64,000 nt of DNA from Maratus speciosus (lineage: Eukaryota; Arthropoda; Arachnida; Araneae; Salticidae), in NCBI GenBank assembly GCA_963932465.1, contig OZ010796.1, positions 75,536,974 to 75,600,973 on the forward strand. The letters run 5' to 3'. The notes under the pieces are model-generated. The model was not told the origin of the DNA and did no database searches. It worked only from the letters and a program-made list of their open reading frames with translations. The position numbers and the translations under genes were made by a program. How positions within the stretch are numbered: the first letter of the stretch is position 1; every line of letters begins with the position of its first letter. Of this stretch, positions 1-12,502 are shown piece by piece.

Positions 1-1331
1 TTAAATATCTAGAAAAATACATGAGGAATTATCCTGAAACTCCAGGTGTGTAAACAGAATAGTACAGGTCATATATTTCCATGAAGATTTTTTTTTCCCG
101 AAACCCCACAGGGGACCGTCAACAAATTGAAAAAGAACGAATATCTTTTGGACAACCCTGTAAAAATGAATGTAGCAAAAGCGTTCAAACTGTAGATTAG
201 GATTAAGTGCCTTATTGTAATAAATTGTGTTCATTTTTATGAGAATAACATGTATATTCGTAGAGAAATTAAAGTTTTTATAAAAAGAGCCCCAAATTTT
301 GCCAAGTTTTTTGCTTATAATTTGTAGAGTTCTTAATATAGAAAAAAGTTCTTTTCAGAAAATATGACAAATAACATTGTACACAATACCCTGCAATCAG
401 AATGAAAAAATAATAAAAAATGTACGAAAAATGAGCAGTTTTACTAAATAATGACTCACTGCACATGCCCGAATGTAAACAAAATATAATGTGCATAATG
501 TGTTAGCTAAATGTATAAAGCAACTTCTGTAAAAATCTCAAAAACATATCTTAAAAATTCTGAAAGTTATCGTTGATAACATAAGCTCAAAATGCGTTGT
601 TTCCAAAATGAAGCAAAAAGATGAGGGGTTCTATCCATATATCCATTGATTAGTGCCAGTATAGCATACAAAATATTGCACGTACTTCTGTATTTTGATA
701 CAGCCCCTCATCTTTTTGCTTCCTTTTTGGAATAACGGATTTTGAGCTTATTCTATAAACGATAATTTTCAGAGTTTTCAAACTATATTTTTGGGATTCT
801 CACAAATGTTGCTCTATACATTTAGCTCTATAAATTACGCAAATTACATTTTGTTTACATTCGGGCATGCGCAGTGAATCATTATTTAGTAAAACTGCTC
901 ATTTTTCATACAATTTTTATCATTTTTTCATTCTGATTGCAGGGTATTGTGTACACGATTATTTGTCATATTTTCTGAAAAGAACTTTTTTTTAATATTA
1001 AGAACTTTACAAATTATAAGCAAAAAAACTTGGCAAAATTTGGGATTATTTTTATAAAAACTTTAATTTCTCTACGAATATATATGCCATTCTCATAAAA
1101 ATGAACAAAATTTATTACAATAAGGCACTTAATCATAATCTAGAGTTTGAACGCTTTTGCAACATAAGTTTTTACAGAGTTGTCCAAAAAATATTCGTTC
1201 TTATTCAATTTGTTGACGGTCCCGTATGGGGTTTCGGGAAAAAATCTTCACGGAAATATATGACATGTACTATTCTGTTTACACACCTGGAGTTTCAGGA
1301 TAATTCCTCATTTATTTTTCTGGATATTTAA
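1..1331. mobile_element. Large foldback (inverted-repeat) element
   Basis: Positions 1-628 and 704-1331 are reverse complements of each other with scattered mismatches and small indels, separated by a ~75-bp spacer. The outermost bases read TTAAATATC at the left and GATATTTAA at the right, so the unit both starts and ends with TTAA. Because the window begins at the first TTAA, an arm extending further left cannot be excluded. Each arm carries a 76-77-codon open frame (1-234 minus, 1101-1331 plus), but these are mirror images with no recognisable domain and are probably chance frames. It is probably a non-autonomous foldback DNA element; TTAA would fit a Kolobok- or piggyBac-type target. Confidence 0.85.
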
Positions 1332-1401
1332 GAAAACGTCAAAAATCGCAAGTGGCCGGTCACCTTTGGCCATATAGTGTATCAAGATTGACAGATTGAC
1401 C

Positions 1402-1687
1402 CAGTGGCGCATTTGAAACAAAAATCTTTCCCAGTTCGCAGAAATAATTGGTAGGTACTTAAAGAATTATAATTCATTTCATTATTCATTATTTATTTTT
1501 AATTGTTTGCATTTAATACGTTGTTAAAATACTTTGACACTCAAATAAAAGTAAGGTATTAAATAAAATTAAGAATAGTATTCAAATTTTAAACTTCAAA
1601 ACAAAATTGCGCAGAACTTTTTCGAGTGACAGGAGGGCGCACAAACTTTACTTGCTCCAGGGCGCTGAAAATGTAGCTACGCCACTG
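1402..1687. mobile_element. Possible hAT-type remnant (CAGTGGCG ends)
   Basis: The right side ends in gtagctacgccactg (CAGTGGCGTAGC on the minus strand), a common hAT-like terminus. A CAGTGGCGC motif lies 285 bp to the left. The 8 bp outside the two ends (gattgacc and aggaggga) do not match, so these may not be partners. A similar CAGCGGCGTAGC end occurs at 56552. Confidence 0.35.
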
Positions 1688-4600
1688 AGGAGGGAATAGG
1701 GGACACTGTTCAGTTTGCCCAACATTTAATCAAGTGCTCCTTCTGCAAAAAGTCCAACCCTGCATTATATAGAAGCATCATATACCGCTAAATAGAGGTG
1801 TCCGGTATTCGGAAGTATCCGTTATGAAGGTTATTTAACCTTGGATACCTAATATCGGACACCTTTATTTAGCGACAGCCTTTTTTAATCAACAACCCTG
1901 ACATATTTGTTTATTTTTACCTCACAAAAGCAGACACCTTCGATTATCGAACAAATTCCGCAGCCTGCAGATGTCCGCTGTTGAAAACTTTTACACACAC
2001 ACACACACAAAAAAAAGAAAAAAAAAATTCATATTATAGGGGATATTTATCTTTTGAGTATCTTGAAACGATCAAAAACACCGCCTTTTTCAAAATACCA
2101 AAACGCAAATAATATGCAATTAAGATTTTTTTCCCTTTCTACCTAAAGTATACATTCTTAACTGTATTATCAAAAAAGAAAAAAAAAAAAAAAGAAGAAG
2201 AAAAAAAAAGAAAGAAAATGTTGTATATACAAAATTTATATTTAAATTTTAAATTTAAACCTTCATATTGCTAATGCGTGAGATAAAATCTAAGTGCTGC
2301 GCGCATGATAAAATTCTAAATTATGCATATAGAAAACAATTTTTGAACAAAATAGAATCGTACCACACCTACTTCTAAATTAAATCCAAAATATACACAA
2401 AAAGTTTCGTTTAAAATTCAATTTTAGTACAAAAAAAAAAAAAAAAAAAAAAATCAAATTTCAAGTGCAAACAAATAAATAACCAAAATATGTGTTTTTT
2501 TTTTTTTTTTTTTTTTGTTCTACATGTAGACTATATAGAAACGCACATTTGTTTATTTTGCAAAAGCTGTAGTTTACATAGTTTGAAAGCAACAGTGCGC
2601 ACAAACTTCAAATTTACTAATCAGAGAAAACGCTTTTTAAAGTTTCGATATCTACGGACCTTCAATTATACTCACCTATAAATGACCTTTTCCCTATCAC
2701 CTTTTCTAATAAATGATTATAACTCAAGAAAAAAGTGCATATTTTTGAATGGGGTTTTTTTGCATATAGTTGAGAAATATTAAAACAATCAGAATAAAAC
2801 AAAACCGAAAACTGATTTTTTGAAAGTTTTAAGGTCCTGTGCCCTCTTAAAATTAAAATTTTCTTTAAAATTTATACTGACACAAGGACAATTTAAAAAA
2901 AATATAGATCAGATGATAATTACAGAAGATATTTAACTATCAATAAAGAAAGAAAGAAATGTTATATTTTAATAACAAAGAAAAAATTAGTTCTAGTTTC
3001 AAAACTTTGTCTTAAATCTACACATAATCAGTAAAACCTAATAAAATAGCTAAAGAGATAAAGCGCAATCACTCTCCAAATAATTAAAAGTTTTATTGAC
3101 ATTGTATATATATTTTTCTCCTTCCAGTCTAATGACAGATGATTCATCATGCGGTTTTGATTACGATGGGGGAAAATCGAATAAAATGGTTGAATAACAG
3201 CGTTGAATGGATGTTCAAAAAGTATTCGTTTAAATACTTATAATTCACCATGGTGTACAAAACATGAGTAGAGGAAACTTTATTAGACAAGGAAAGCATA
3301 CATAATATAATAATTAAAAACAGTTATTAAATTGGGATGGTTACTATAAAGACATGGGTATTCCAGTACATATCACATAATAAACCTTTGAAAAATATAA
3401 AATCCGAATGAAACCGAAGTAAGCATTAACAAATGCTGTCTCATTCAATGCTTTTAAAAATATTGTACACATAAATAATACTATGAAACGACTCTTAGTG
3501 AAAAAAAATCCAGAACATGTTTTCTTACAAGCGTATTTACTACTAAATATCAATATTTTTCGCGAATATTTCATATAAAAATATAAATTCATACAAAATT
3601 GGATTAAATTACACATAAAATAAAATGAAAATTGAAATGTTACTTCTAGAGTTGATATTGATGCCAGCGATTTTCTAATTAGGTTTGAAGTCAACTGTAT
3701 AGTAAGTACTGTTTACAGTCTTTTAATTAACTCAACTTTATTTTTTGTACGTAAAGATTGTAAGAAGTATTTTGTAATCGATATCACTGTCCTTTTTTTC
3801 CCCCTGTTTCTATGACTTAGAAACGAAACAAAGTAAATTTATATATTTATTAATAAATTTTATTTCGCGCTTGCTAACAAGCCTAATTTTAGCGGTGGAT
3901 GTGGAATAATCGCGATCCAAATTAAAGAATTGTAAAGACAGTTTTTCGAACTTCATGAAATTCAAAATTCCCATTAAAATATTACAAAAGAGTGTTTTTT
4001 TTTTTTTTTTTTACTTCTTATGAGCATATTTTTTTTTCCTCAATTTTTAGAGATTCAGAAAATTATATTTATTTATTTATTGAAGAAGAAATTTGATAGC
4101 GATCTAAAGCTAGAAGTGGGAGAAGGGTTCAGAGGGGGGGGGGGGGGGCAGTATGGTTAGTTCTCAAAATATTTTTACCCTTCATAGAGTATTTATTCAA
4201 AATAACTGTTGATTAGTGATTCTCCGCTTCTTTTTTGAGCTCAACTTTTTTGAATAAAACAATAAATCGCAAAATTTTCATACATCTTTCTCTGGATATT
4301 CTCCATTTTACTAATAAATTTGTCTTGCCATGCAAAGTGTAGTTTGTAGCATTTTTGCTTTTGTAAAGATTTCCATCACCGCGTCACCAAGAATTGAAAC
4401 TAATGAGTTGATGATATAGCTTGACTGTAATCGTACAACTGTCATCACAGAAAGAGAAAATTTATCGTGAGCAGGGGGTGATTCTTTGAAACCTGAATGC
4501 TGAAGGAATAGCATACACCATCGTTTCACATACCGGCCCCTTATATAACTGATTACTTACTATCTTGTCATTGCTATGCCTTGGGTTCTTTTCTACTACG

Positions 4601-4800
4601 CTACGTCTAAATCATTCTTTTCATACCTTTATTATTTCATCACAGATGGTAAAAATCTGTGGAACCACTATTAGAAGAAATTGGAAACTCAAAGGGGTTT
4701 TTCAGAAAAAAGAGGAAAGGACGATTTGCATTGTGAATGTCATCCATAACTAATTGAAAAATATTTCGTAGCTCTTCTCAATTCAAAGTAAGAGTTCTGC
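1688..4800. other. AT-rich intergenic or intronic stretch, no gene seen
   Basis: No credible coding exon is visible. It holds a ~25-bp-arm hairpin at about 1790-1877 (taaatagaggtgtccgg against cggacacctttattta), A/T homopolymers near 2170-2215, 2430-2455 and 2494-2516, and a G17 run at 4132-4149. The longest open frame (3344-3694, minus) has no domain signature. Confidence 0.5.
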
Positions 4801-4809
4801 ATAGGATCA

Positions 4810-4950
4810 GTAACGCGCTATTATCTGAACCCGACCGGACCCGCAGTCCAAGTCGATCGGGTTGGCGCTATATTTTTAAGTTGCAGGTCGGGTTGGCTTT
4901 CATTATTTCGGATTGACTTTTGCAGGCCGGGTTCGGGTTGATTGATTTTC
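4810..4950. repeat. Degenerate CGGGTTGG/CGGGTCGGG repeat
   Basis: The stretch repeats variants of ggtcgggttgg and ggccgggttcgggttg. The same motif family reappears in opposite orientation at 51180-51380 and more loosely at 15820-15900. It is probably part of a dispersed element whose ends I cannot define. Confidence 0.5.
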
Positions 4951-5675
4951 AACTAAATGTCCAAAATATTTTTTTTCATTCAGGTGAAAATCTATATATA
5001 TTAGGGTTCCGCAAAATTGGATATATTTAGTGAACACTTTCATTTTCCAACACTTTTATATTTTTACTCTTTTTCATCTGAATAGTGGATACCACCAAAT
5101 TTACAGATACATAACGTGCGTGTGCGCATAAGTTATTACAAAAACTTTTTTGTATGGTGTATCAATAACGAAATGTTGGCAATATTTTTCATATTCCAAG
5201 AGAAGAAAAACAAGTTGGAATTTGTACGTCAAACGTGACAAATGATGTGCGTTCGTACTGTAACTAGTTTCATAAATAGTCAGATCTTGGTGCTATAGCT
5301 GTTGCACTCTTATGTAAAAATGCCTGAATACAAAATTTATTACGATTATATATATTTAATTCAGTAATACGGAAATAATATGACTATATCTTAAATAGGA
5401 CGTCATCACCATGGCAACCTAGAATCATTACCTATTGTGGGATATCATTGAATTAATTTCGTATGATAGGATTTAATAGAACGAAGAAAACTTTTAATAA
5501 TATCTTTTTAAGTTTTAATTCGATTTTCATAAAATTTGAAGCGACTCGACAAAATCTGGAACAATTATCTATATTAAATTTCAAACCATTCGGTTGGGTA
5601 GTTTTTGCGCTGCTATATGCGAGCAGACGGACGGACCCGACGACGACTGTAGGTGCTACGTATTTATATAATTAC

Positions 5676-5840
5676 ATTTCCCCATAGACCATAATATAAT
5701 GGAATACTTTTGAGTGTCTCTATAAACAAACTATGTACGCTACATACTTTATTTTTCAATAACGAACATGCATAGAAAATCTCAATAACATATATCAATT
5801 ACAGAACAATCCAACTATATTAATATGCTTAACCACACTC
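5676..5840. repeat. Dispersed repeat fragment related to the 14110-14730 foldback
   Basis: It shares the order of motifs ccccatagaccataatataatggaat, gtgtctctataaa, cgaacatgcatag and aataacatatatcaatt with the left arm of the element at 14110-14283. The copy is diverged and only one arm is present. Confidence 0.55.
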
Positions 5841-6064
5841 ACTAATCAGATACGTGATTCAATCAGTGGAAATAGTGTCATAATTGAAAGAAAAATTACA
5901 ATGAATTTCATAAAATTTAAACAAATTAAAATAATTGCATTAAATAAAGCACTAATTTTGAAAGAACAGAATGCAAATTATTGAGAAAATAGTATTAAGT
6001 AATCTGTGTAAGTAAAATAACAATATTTCTTAGAAATAAAATATATTATTCTCCATTATTAATT

Positions 6065-6135
6065 CTCCAATGTAAAAAAAAAAAAAATAAATAAATAAAT
6101 AAATAAATAAAAAAAAACAATAAAAAAAAAACATG
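6065..6135. repeat. A-rich and (AAAT)n simple repeat
   Basis: Poly-A is followed by tandem AAAT units and further poly-A. It is ordinary low-complexity sequence. Confidence 0.8.
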
Positions 6136-6309
6136 TGAAATTGGCGCGCAATGCATAATTTAACCATACAGGTTTTGAAGGCTACAAAAAAAATACCAAA
6201 TTCGCGAAAAAAATGAAACTTCTAAAAAAAAGAACATCAGTCGCTCTAGATCTCCGATGAAGAAAGGTAACAGCTTAGCACGAATTCCTTTGTGAATGAA
6301 AGAAAGAGG

Positions 6310-6600
6310 TGAAGCTCCTCAAAGCGGTTCTAGGATCTTCCTATATAACCGCTTTGAAGCTCCTCCTCAGTAGGGTCGATGTAGCCTCAGGTCATCTTTG
6401 GTCAGGGCTGGCTCATCCCTTTGAAGCAATCCATGCTGACCTGTTCCCCTACCAGGAGTCATGTGGCCACAGAGTGACAGAGTAAGGAGATTTTAAATTA
6501 GATCTCCATACTCTGTGCATGTGGCGTCAGAGGGAACATACTTTCAGATTGAGGGTGACAGATAACCGTAGAGACCGTGACCAGAAAACAGTGTTAAAAC
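6310..6600. other. GC-richer segment with a short hairpin
   Basis: A patch of higher GC holds a hairpin (aaagcggtt against aaccgcttt, 6319-6356) and a repeated tgaagctcctc on either side of it. I recognise no gene. It could be a decayed SINE or element end. Confidence 0.3.
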
Positions 6601-7612
6601 AATCTAAAAAATTTGTTTCTGTATTTCAGTATAAAGTCTCATTTTTGCAGTCATTGATAAAATATTATAATATTATGTATGTTGTATTATAATGTCGTCT
6701 TGCGCAGTAGCAACGTGCTGCAATACAAAATATTATTTTTCATGAGTTCATGAAAATTGATTTTAGCTGAAAGAGTATTTTTTTTTAACTTATTTTAAGG
6801 CGACTCACTACCTGTCATTTTGATAAAAAATGACAAAAATGTGAAATTTCATACTTTTTTTTTTTCTTTTAATGTGCCTTAGTATTCTTAGAGCATTCTG
6901 TCCTAATTTCCGAACGGTTCGATAAATAATAAAGGAGATATACCTAAGTCATAATGATGAAATTTAATGTCATTTATGTGTAAGGGAAATGTTTAAACTC
7001 ATTTTTCTTGGTTCCCAAATTTTTATATTTACATTTTAATCGAAATGCTAAGGCTTCTTACAATAATTAAGCAAATTGTCTGAAATTTATTAAAAAGTAT
7101 CTTTAGACCCTGTGTGGGATAACTAAGTACCAAATTTTTGATATGTTTGTAACTTTATAAGTTCATTTATTTATTTTTTAAACATGTTATTTTCTCACTT
7201 TTTCCATATGCATTCACTAATTTTTTTTCTGCTGATCTACTGGTCTCATCAAAAATCCGATACTTAGATTTATGGAAAAAAGGATAAAAATATCCATTCC
7301 CAAATATGAAAAATGAAAAAGAAGAAAGAATTTACAAATTGTTAATTTTTTTTAATTCAATTTTATAAGAAATATTACTTCTATATCGATAATTTAACAC
7401 TTCTTATGATCTGTTATGACTATGCTTTATTCAAACATGAACCTAAAAATATAATATAAGTTATAGTTATAAAATAAAATTTTTTGGTACTGAGTCCCCT
7501 TAATGATATTTTACAGCTGAAAATGTAATACTTTTTCAGTATTTATGGTATTGTTATGGCTTCAATGAAGCGTGTAAAATATTTCCTTATTTTTTCTTTG
7601 TTTTTAAATATA

Positions 7613-8341
7613 CCGTATTTTATGGAAGAAACGCCGCGGCGTTTACGAGTTTGAAGCTATTTTTTTTTGTCAAGTGTGGCGTTTACACCATGTGCGGCGT
7701 TTACGATTTTTTTCTCGCGCGTGTAAAATGGGCTAAAATAAAAATTCATTAATCCCATGAATATATTATTAGAAGACTGTTCTCAAGTCCCCTGCTCAAC
7801 AACGCGAAACTTTCTGACTTTACCGATTATAAAAACTGTGACATTTCGGATGATGATACTGAACCATACAGGTGGACAAAGAAAATTTACTACTCTTCCA
7901 CTCAGATACTAACAATGTAACAACTCAGAGTTTGAGGGTTTCGAGTAGAAGCTAAAAAAGGACTAAAGTGCATGCGACGTAAAAAGTGTGCTAAGTTGCG
8001 ACAGCCACTTAAAAAAATGTTGTGTGCCTAAGGAGAGGATCCGCGTCCCGCGCTCTGGATGGTTTTAATGACAATCGACGGCTCCTTAATTAAAGAAATT
8101 ACATAAAAATATTTAAAACCTGATTTAAATATTTTAAATAAAATTTTAGAATCCTAAATTATAAAAATGAGGCACATTACCCTGTTCAGAAAACATTGAT
8201 TAAAGTTAGGTCAATGAGACATTGTCGACAAAAGTAGCGTTCCCACAGGTGCGACGTTTACGATATTTTTAAACTTATTTAGACCAATTTTGAGGAGTGC
8301 GGCGTTTACGACGGTTGCAGCGTTTCTTCCATAAAATACGG
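7613..8341. mobile_element. TA-flanked DNA transposon (MITE) with 25-bp terminal inverted repeats
   Basis: The left end starts CCGTATTTTATGGAAGAAAC and the right end is its reverse complement, matching 24 of 25 bp over the full repeat. TA dinucleotides flank both sides (7611-7612 and 8342-8343), as expected for Tc1/mariner-type insertion. Just inside each end are several copies of gcggcgtttacg. No transposase is visible, so it is non-autonomous. The end of a related element is seen at about 38880-38937 (gtgcggcggg...aaaatacggta). Confidence 0.85.
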
Positions 8342-8362
8342 TACTCTATTTTGGCGATTAAA

Positions 8363-8388
8363 TATATATATATATATATATATATATT
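8363..8388. repeat. (TA)n microsatellite
   Basis: Perfect alternating TA run just outside the preceding element. Confidence 0.9.
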
Positions 8389-8559
8389 TAGTGATTATAA
8401 CAACGCTTTTGAGTAACATTAATGTTTTGAAATATAATTGGGCGACACACCCAGTATTGCGCTTTGGAGGGGGATGATTTCCCTTTATCACTGTCCACAG
8501 TATCTGAAATATTCTTATAATTTCAATCAAGTGTGTAAAATGTTTATTTTCCTTTTTTA

Positions 8560-8710
8560 AGGTTCGTACTTAAAAAGTAAAACCGGAACCATTATAAGAT
8601 CACTCTTGTGTCTGTTTGTCTGTCACAGCCATTTTACTCGTAAACTATGGAACGCAGAAAGTTCAAATTGGGAGAAGTATAAAGTCTATTGACCCACATA
8701 TTTTCAGCTT
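8560..8710. repeat. Dispersed arthropod-type repeat (ggttcg...CTGTCTGTC)
   Basis: The order is ggttcgtactt, accggaacc, ataagatcactctt, gtctgtttgtctgtcac, then a stretch ending in tcaaattggg. I recognise this arrangement as a common dispersed repeat of arthropod genomes. A variant with a perfect hairpin lies at 16747-16900. Confidence 0.5.
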
Positions 8711-8805
8711 ATTAAACATTCATAAATATATTTAGTAAAAATTCAAAAAGGCTAATTAAGCTGCTTGAAAAAAAAAAAACTCTTTTATTTGCACATCGTG
8801 TAGGG

Positions 8806-9000
8806 CAGGGTTGGCGAACCTATGGCACGCGTGCCAGAGTTGGCACGCAAGCTAATTTTTCTGGCACGCGAAAAATTTAAATTTGGTAATCGGTATACAG
8901 ATAAAATCCATTTTTTATTTCTGTTATAACCAATAAAATTTTTTTTACATACGGTCAGTACACAAATAATGCAATTATTTTTTGCATGGATTAACACATA
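8806..9000 (+). mobile_element. hAT-type element end (cagggttggcgaacc), truncated
   Basis: It begins CAGGGTTGGCGAACC followed by tatggcacgcgtgcc, and matches both ends of the complete element at 28415-29098. No right end is evident before unrelated sequence, so it is a truncated copy. From memory the end resembles the OposCharlie1 (OC1) group of hAT transposons. Confidence 0.6.
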
Positions 9001-9178
9001 ATAATTTTCTTTTCCTGCAGCGTTTTCGCGATGTATTTTACCTTTCTATACGAATTTAAAAAGCTGTAATTTCCAAATGAATTTTATTTGACAGTCACTG
9101 CAATAAAATGACAAATGAATTTAATTTAGCTATGTATATTTGTAAAAATAACAAAATATGAACTAGATATAAGGTTAG

Positions 9179-9632
9179 TTGGGATAACTGGACCCACGAG
9201 GTAACTGGGCCAAGGCTATTTTATAAAAAAACTGTCGATGTTTTTTAAGTTTTAGCTTTTGTGAACAATGCAGTCCTACTCTACTCCTACTCCACCTCTA
9301 CTTCCTAAAACAACTTGTGTCAACTCAATCATAACTCTCACTTTTCTGTGATAGGTTGTCAAAAGTTTACGTTTCTTTTTTTTTTAAACAACGTCAATAT
9401 GGTTGAACTTCCTCGGCTTTTTATTAAAATCCTGTAAGTACTTTTATTAAACAAACCTTTTTTTTAAAGATTAGGCATACAACCACATTAATATTATTAG
9501 GTATCTATACATATTTACTTTATGTTTCAAATGCAAGCCCGGTGTCCCAGTTATCCCATAAATTTTTCAAGAACGGGGTAACTGGGACATGCATCCGGGG
9601 TAGCTGGACCATGCTGGATCCAGTTACCCCAA
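9179..9632. mobile_element. DNA element with TTGGGRTAACTGGAYCCA inverted ends
   Basis: Left end ttgggataactggaccca (9179-9196) and right end tggatccagttaccccaa (9615-9632) are inverted copies. Further sub-terminal GGGTAACTGG motifs lie inside both ends (cgaggtaactgggcc, cagttatccc, cggggtaactggg). About 454 bp with no transposase. The target duplication is unclear. Confidence 0.65.
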
Positions 9633-10349
9633 TAGTTATAAATAAGGTTTTTGAGTTTCTCTTACTACAGGAAGTAAATTTCTCCATTGTTTTTTGCTCA
9701 CAATAAAGACAATTATGGAATACCTTATTAAAATTACATAATAAAATTTAAAAAAAGCATATTGGGTGGTATCAAACCAAATTTCTTGACCCCTTGAGAG
9801 GCAGTGATGCCATTATGTCATCACATAATTTTAATTCCTAATTGCCACATTGGCACCGGAATTTTATAATGAAAATTTCACCTGTATTAAGTACGCAGAA
9901 ATATACTTTTACCTGTTTTCAAATAGATTCTCTTGTAAATACTGGTGTTAGTAAATCATTTCAACATTTTACGAATGCAAGTACCTTGCGCCTGAAAACG
10001 AGATAGCCAAACCTTGAAATTGTACGATACACAGGGGTCGCATTCTATAGGGAAACTTTACTGTTTCTACCACTATTTTGAAAATAATATCTTCATCGCT
10101 CCTTTTCGAAGCGATAGCATGGGAAAGGAAAAAAAGCTGTCGTCAAATGACAAAAATCTCTTGTAACTCAATAAGTAATTTATTTATCAAAGAATGGAAA
10201 ATGCTATTCATTTCCAAATCGCTTCAATAGTCATACCTATTATTTTTATGCTATTATAGTTAAAAATGAGTCAGAAAAATTGTCAGAAGGTTTCGCTTTG
10301 ATGAGCAGGGAATTTGAGAACCAGACAGCTCTGGTACTCTAGTGCTTTT

Positions 10350-10740
10350 AGTGATTATTTAATTGTCGAAATTCACATCAGCTCATAAATACTGCGCCCC
10401 GGAGACCTGCGGAACAGCGCTTCGGAAATACGGAAGCATAATTTATCTTTTTCTGTTCTTCCGATCTCCTATCTTTTGCGTCTTTCTTCCGAAGGCTTTA
10501 CATATTTGATGTAGTGTGTCGCACACATAGGAGTATACTTCTATATAGTACTCACAAATATGTCTCAGTCCGTTTTCTGTCTCAGTATTTAAAAATGGCG
10601 ACGAGGAATGTCGGAATTATTCGTAACAGTAACTGCCGTTTTTACTCGCTGCTTTTTGTTCATGTTTATAAAATATTCTTAATGATCAACTTATTAGCTC
10701 CTCGCCTTGCTTAATTTGCACTGAAGCTCATAGGAACGCA
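10350..10740 (+). promoter_or_regulatory. GC-richer patch, possible promoter or 5' exon
   Basis: The block holds clustered CpG, repeated cttccg (ETS-like) motifs and an aaaatggcgacgagg sequence at about 10592. An ATG at 10594 opens only about 40 codons with no known domain. This may be a core promoter with an untranslated first exon, or the edge of an old element. Confidence 0.2.
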
Positions 10741-11040
10741 GCTCCAGTACTTCTTAATTTTTAATTAATATTTAAATGTTAGTCGGAATCCACCAGAGTT
10801 TATAAACAATGCTCACAGAATCCCCGAGTGTTCTGTCGATACACAAAGAAATCCTTGGTGAATACGATGTTTGGAAATTTTCTCACTCCCCGATTTTATT
10901 ACTTTTGCTCTCTTTATTTATTAGATTTTATTATATAGAAATGAATATTAGATGTAGTCAAAATATATTTTGTTATATACGAATATAGATATATATATTC
11001 TGAAGAAGAAGAAATTGCTTTAAATTTTTTAAATACTGTT

Positions 11041-11042
11041 TG

Positions 11043-11074
<32 letters not shown>

Positions 11075-11096
11075 TGGGTACAAGGGGGGGGGGGGG
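11041..11096. repeat. Poly-A followed by poly-G homopolymers
   Basis: About 31 A's, then a short spacer and about 12 G's. Confidence 0.85.
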
Positions 11097-12025
11097 TTGC
11101 ACTAAAGTTTTTATTGTTGCAGAATGTTAGAGCTCAGGTACGTTTTTTGTTATAAATTAAGCCATGTATGTATATATAGATAGATATGTATATCATATAA
11201 AAAGCTGCACTAAAGTATTCGGATATTTTTCTGCCTATAGATGGTAATTGCTGAAAATAGATTCACAAATGTGTTATACGTTTTCCAAATTATTTCTTAG
11301 ACTCACCTTATTACAGAGTGAAATTTTGTTAGAGTATTCTGGATCTGTTGGAAAGTCTTTCATAATCTACATAAATGAATAAAATAAATAAAAAAAATAC
11401 TATTCGAGAACTTGACTATAAAGGTATCACATATCTGTTCCTTTTTTTTTTTTTTTTTCTCCCTCTCTCTCTTTCTATTTTCTTTTTTGTTGCATTATCT
11501 GTAAAGCCTGGTTTTTTGTTCTACATTTTTTTTTTTCATTTTATGTATATGATATAAATTTAATAAATTAATGGTATCGTTTATGGAGAGAAAAGGAAAT
11601 ATATATGTAAACTTAATCTAAGTAAGTAAAAAATAAAAAAGTAACAAAGTTTAAAAGCTTGGTAGCTAAATGTGTTTTGCTAATATACTTTGTTAAAGAA
11701 ATTGGACAATTTGATTTTTTCATAAGATGGTAATTAACGAAATTGTATATAAGCTTGAAATACGTGCAAGCCAGTGGACCACACTGGATTTGACCAGAGA
11801 AAGATGATACTATATGAATTGAAAACTTTTTTGCATTGTAAAAAAAATAGCTACTCCATCACTTATAACAAGTAGGGGGCACAACAAATTTTAAACTAAC
11901 TGCATAAATATGTTAGTTTTATTAAATTTTGTTAGTATATTAGCTATTTTCAAGTTTTCTGTCAATACCGATCGCTGGTTTTTTTTTTTTTTTTTTTTGG
12001 TAAATAGCTTTAAAATTGTATACTT

Positions 12026-12240
12026 TGCATGATGTCACACCCGTCACAGCAGAAAAAAATTTCTTATACATTAAAATAATGAAAATTTATTATGAAAATT
12101 ATGCATTAAGTTTAATTTGAATCTCTTTTATTAGAAAAAAATTGTTTTAATAACGAAAAATTAAAATATCCACAGGAATTGTAACAAATGTGTATGCTAG
12201 TGAAAACTCATGTCCGGAGAGGGTCACACCCGTCACAAGA
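12026..12240. repeat. Direct pair of gtcacacccgtcaca motifs
   Basis: The 15-mer gtcacacccgtcaca occurs at about 12033 and again at about 12224, in the same orientation, about 190 bp apart in otherwise AT-rich DNA. It may mark a small element. Confidence 0.4.
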
Positions 12241-12502
12241 TTTTAATACATAAGTCCAGCCTTATAAGTGCACAACTAGATGCTTACTATAGAATATAAT
12301 GTACAAGGCATTTACCATTCATTTATAGTGACATACAAAATAATTCGGTTACAGTAAGTACTACCTATGGATCATAATTGCTGAAAAGATAATTTCCATT
12401 GTATATGCGTTTTTATTTTCCAACGTTGGTGAAAAATATTTAGGAATTCATTTTTTCAAGACTTTAACTTACGTAAGTATACTCGTATTTTCATGTAAAT
12501 TA

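Noticed and set aside
1402..1410. CAGTGGCGC as left partner of the hAT-like end at 1687
   Set aside because: The 8-bp flanks gattgacc and aggaggga do not match, so a complete element is not supported; kept only as a low-confidence remnant.
3344..3694. 116-codon minus-strand frame
   Set aside because: AT-driven, hydrophobic, no domain or splice evidence.
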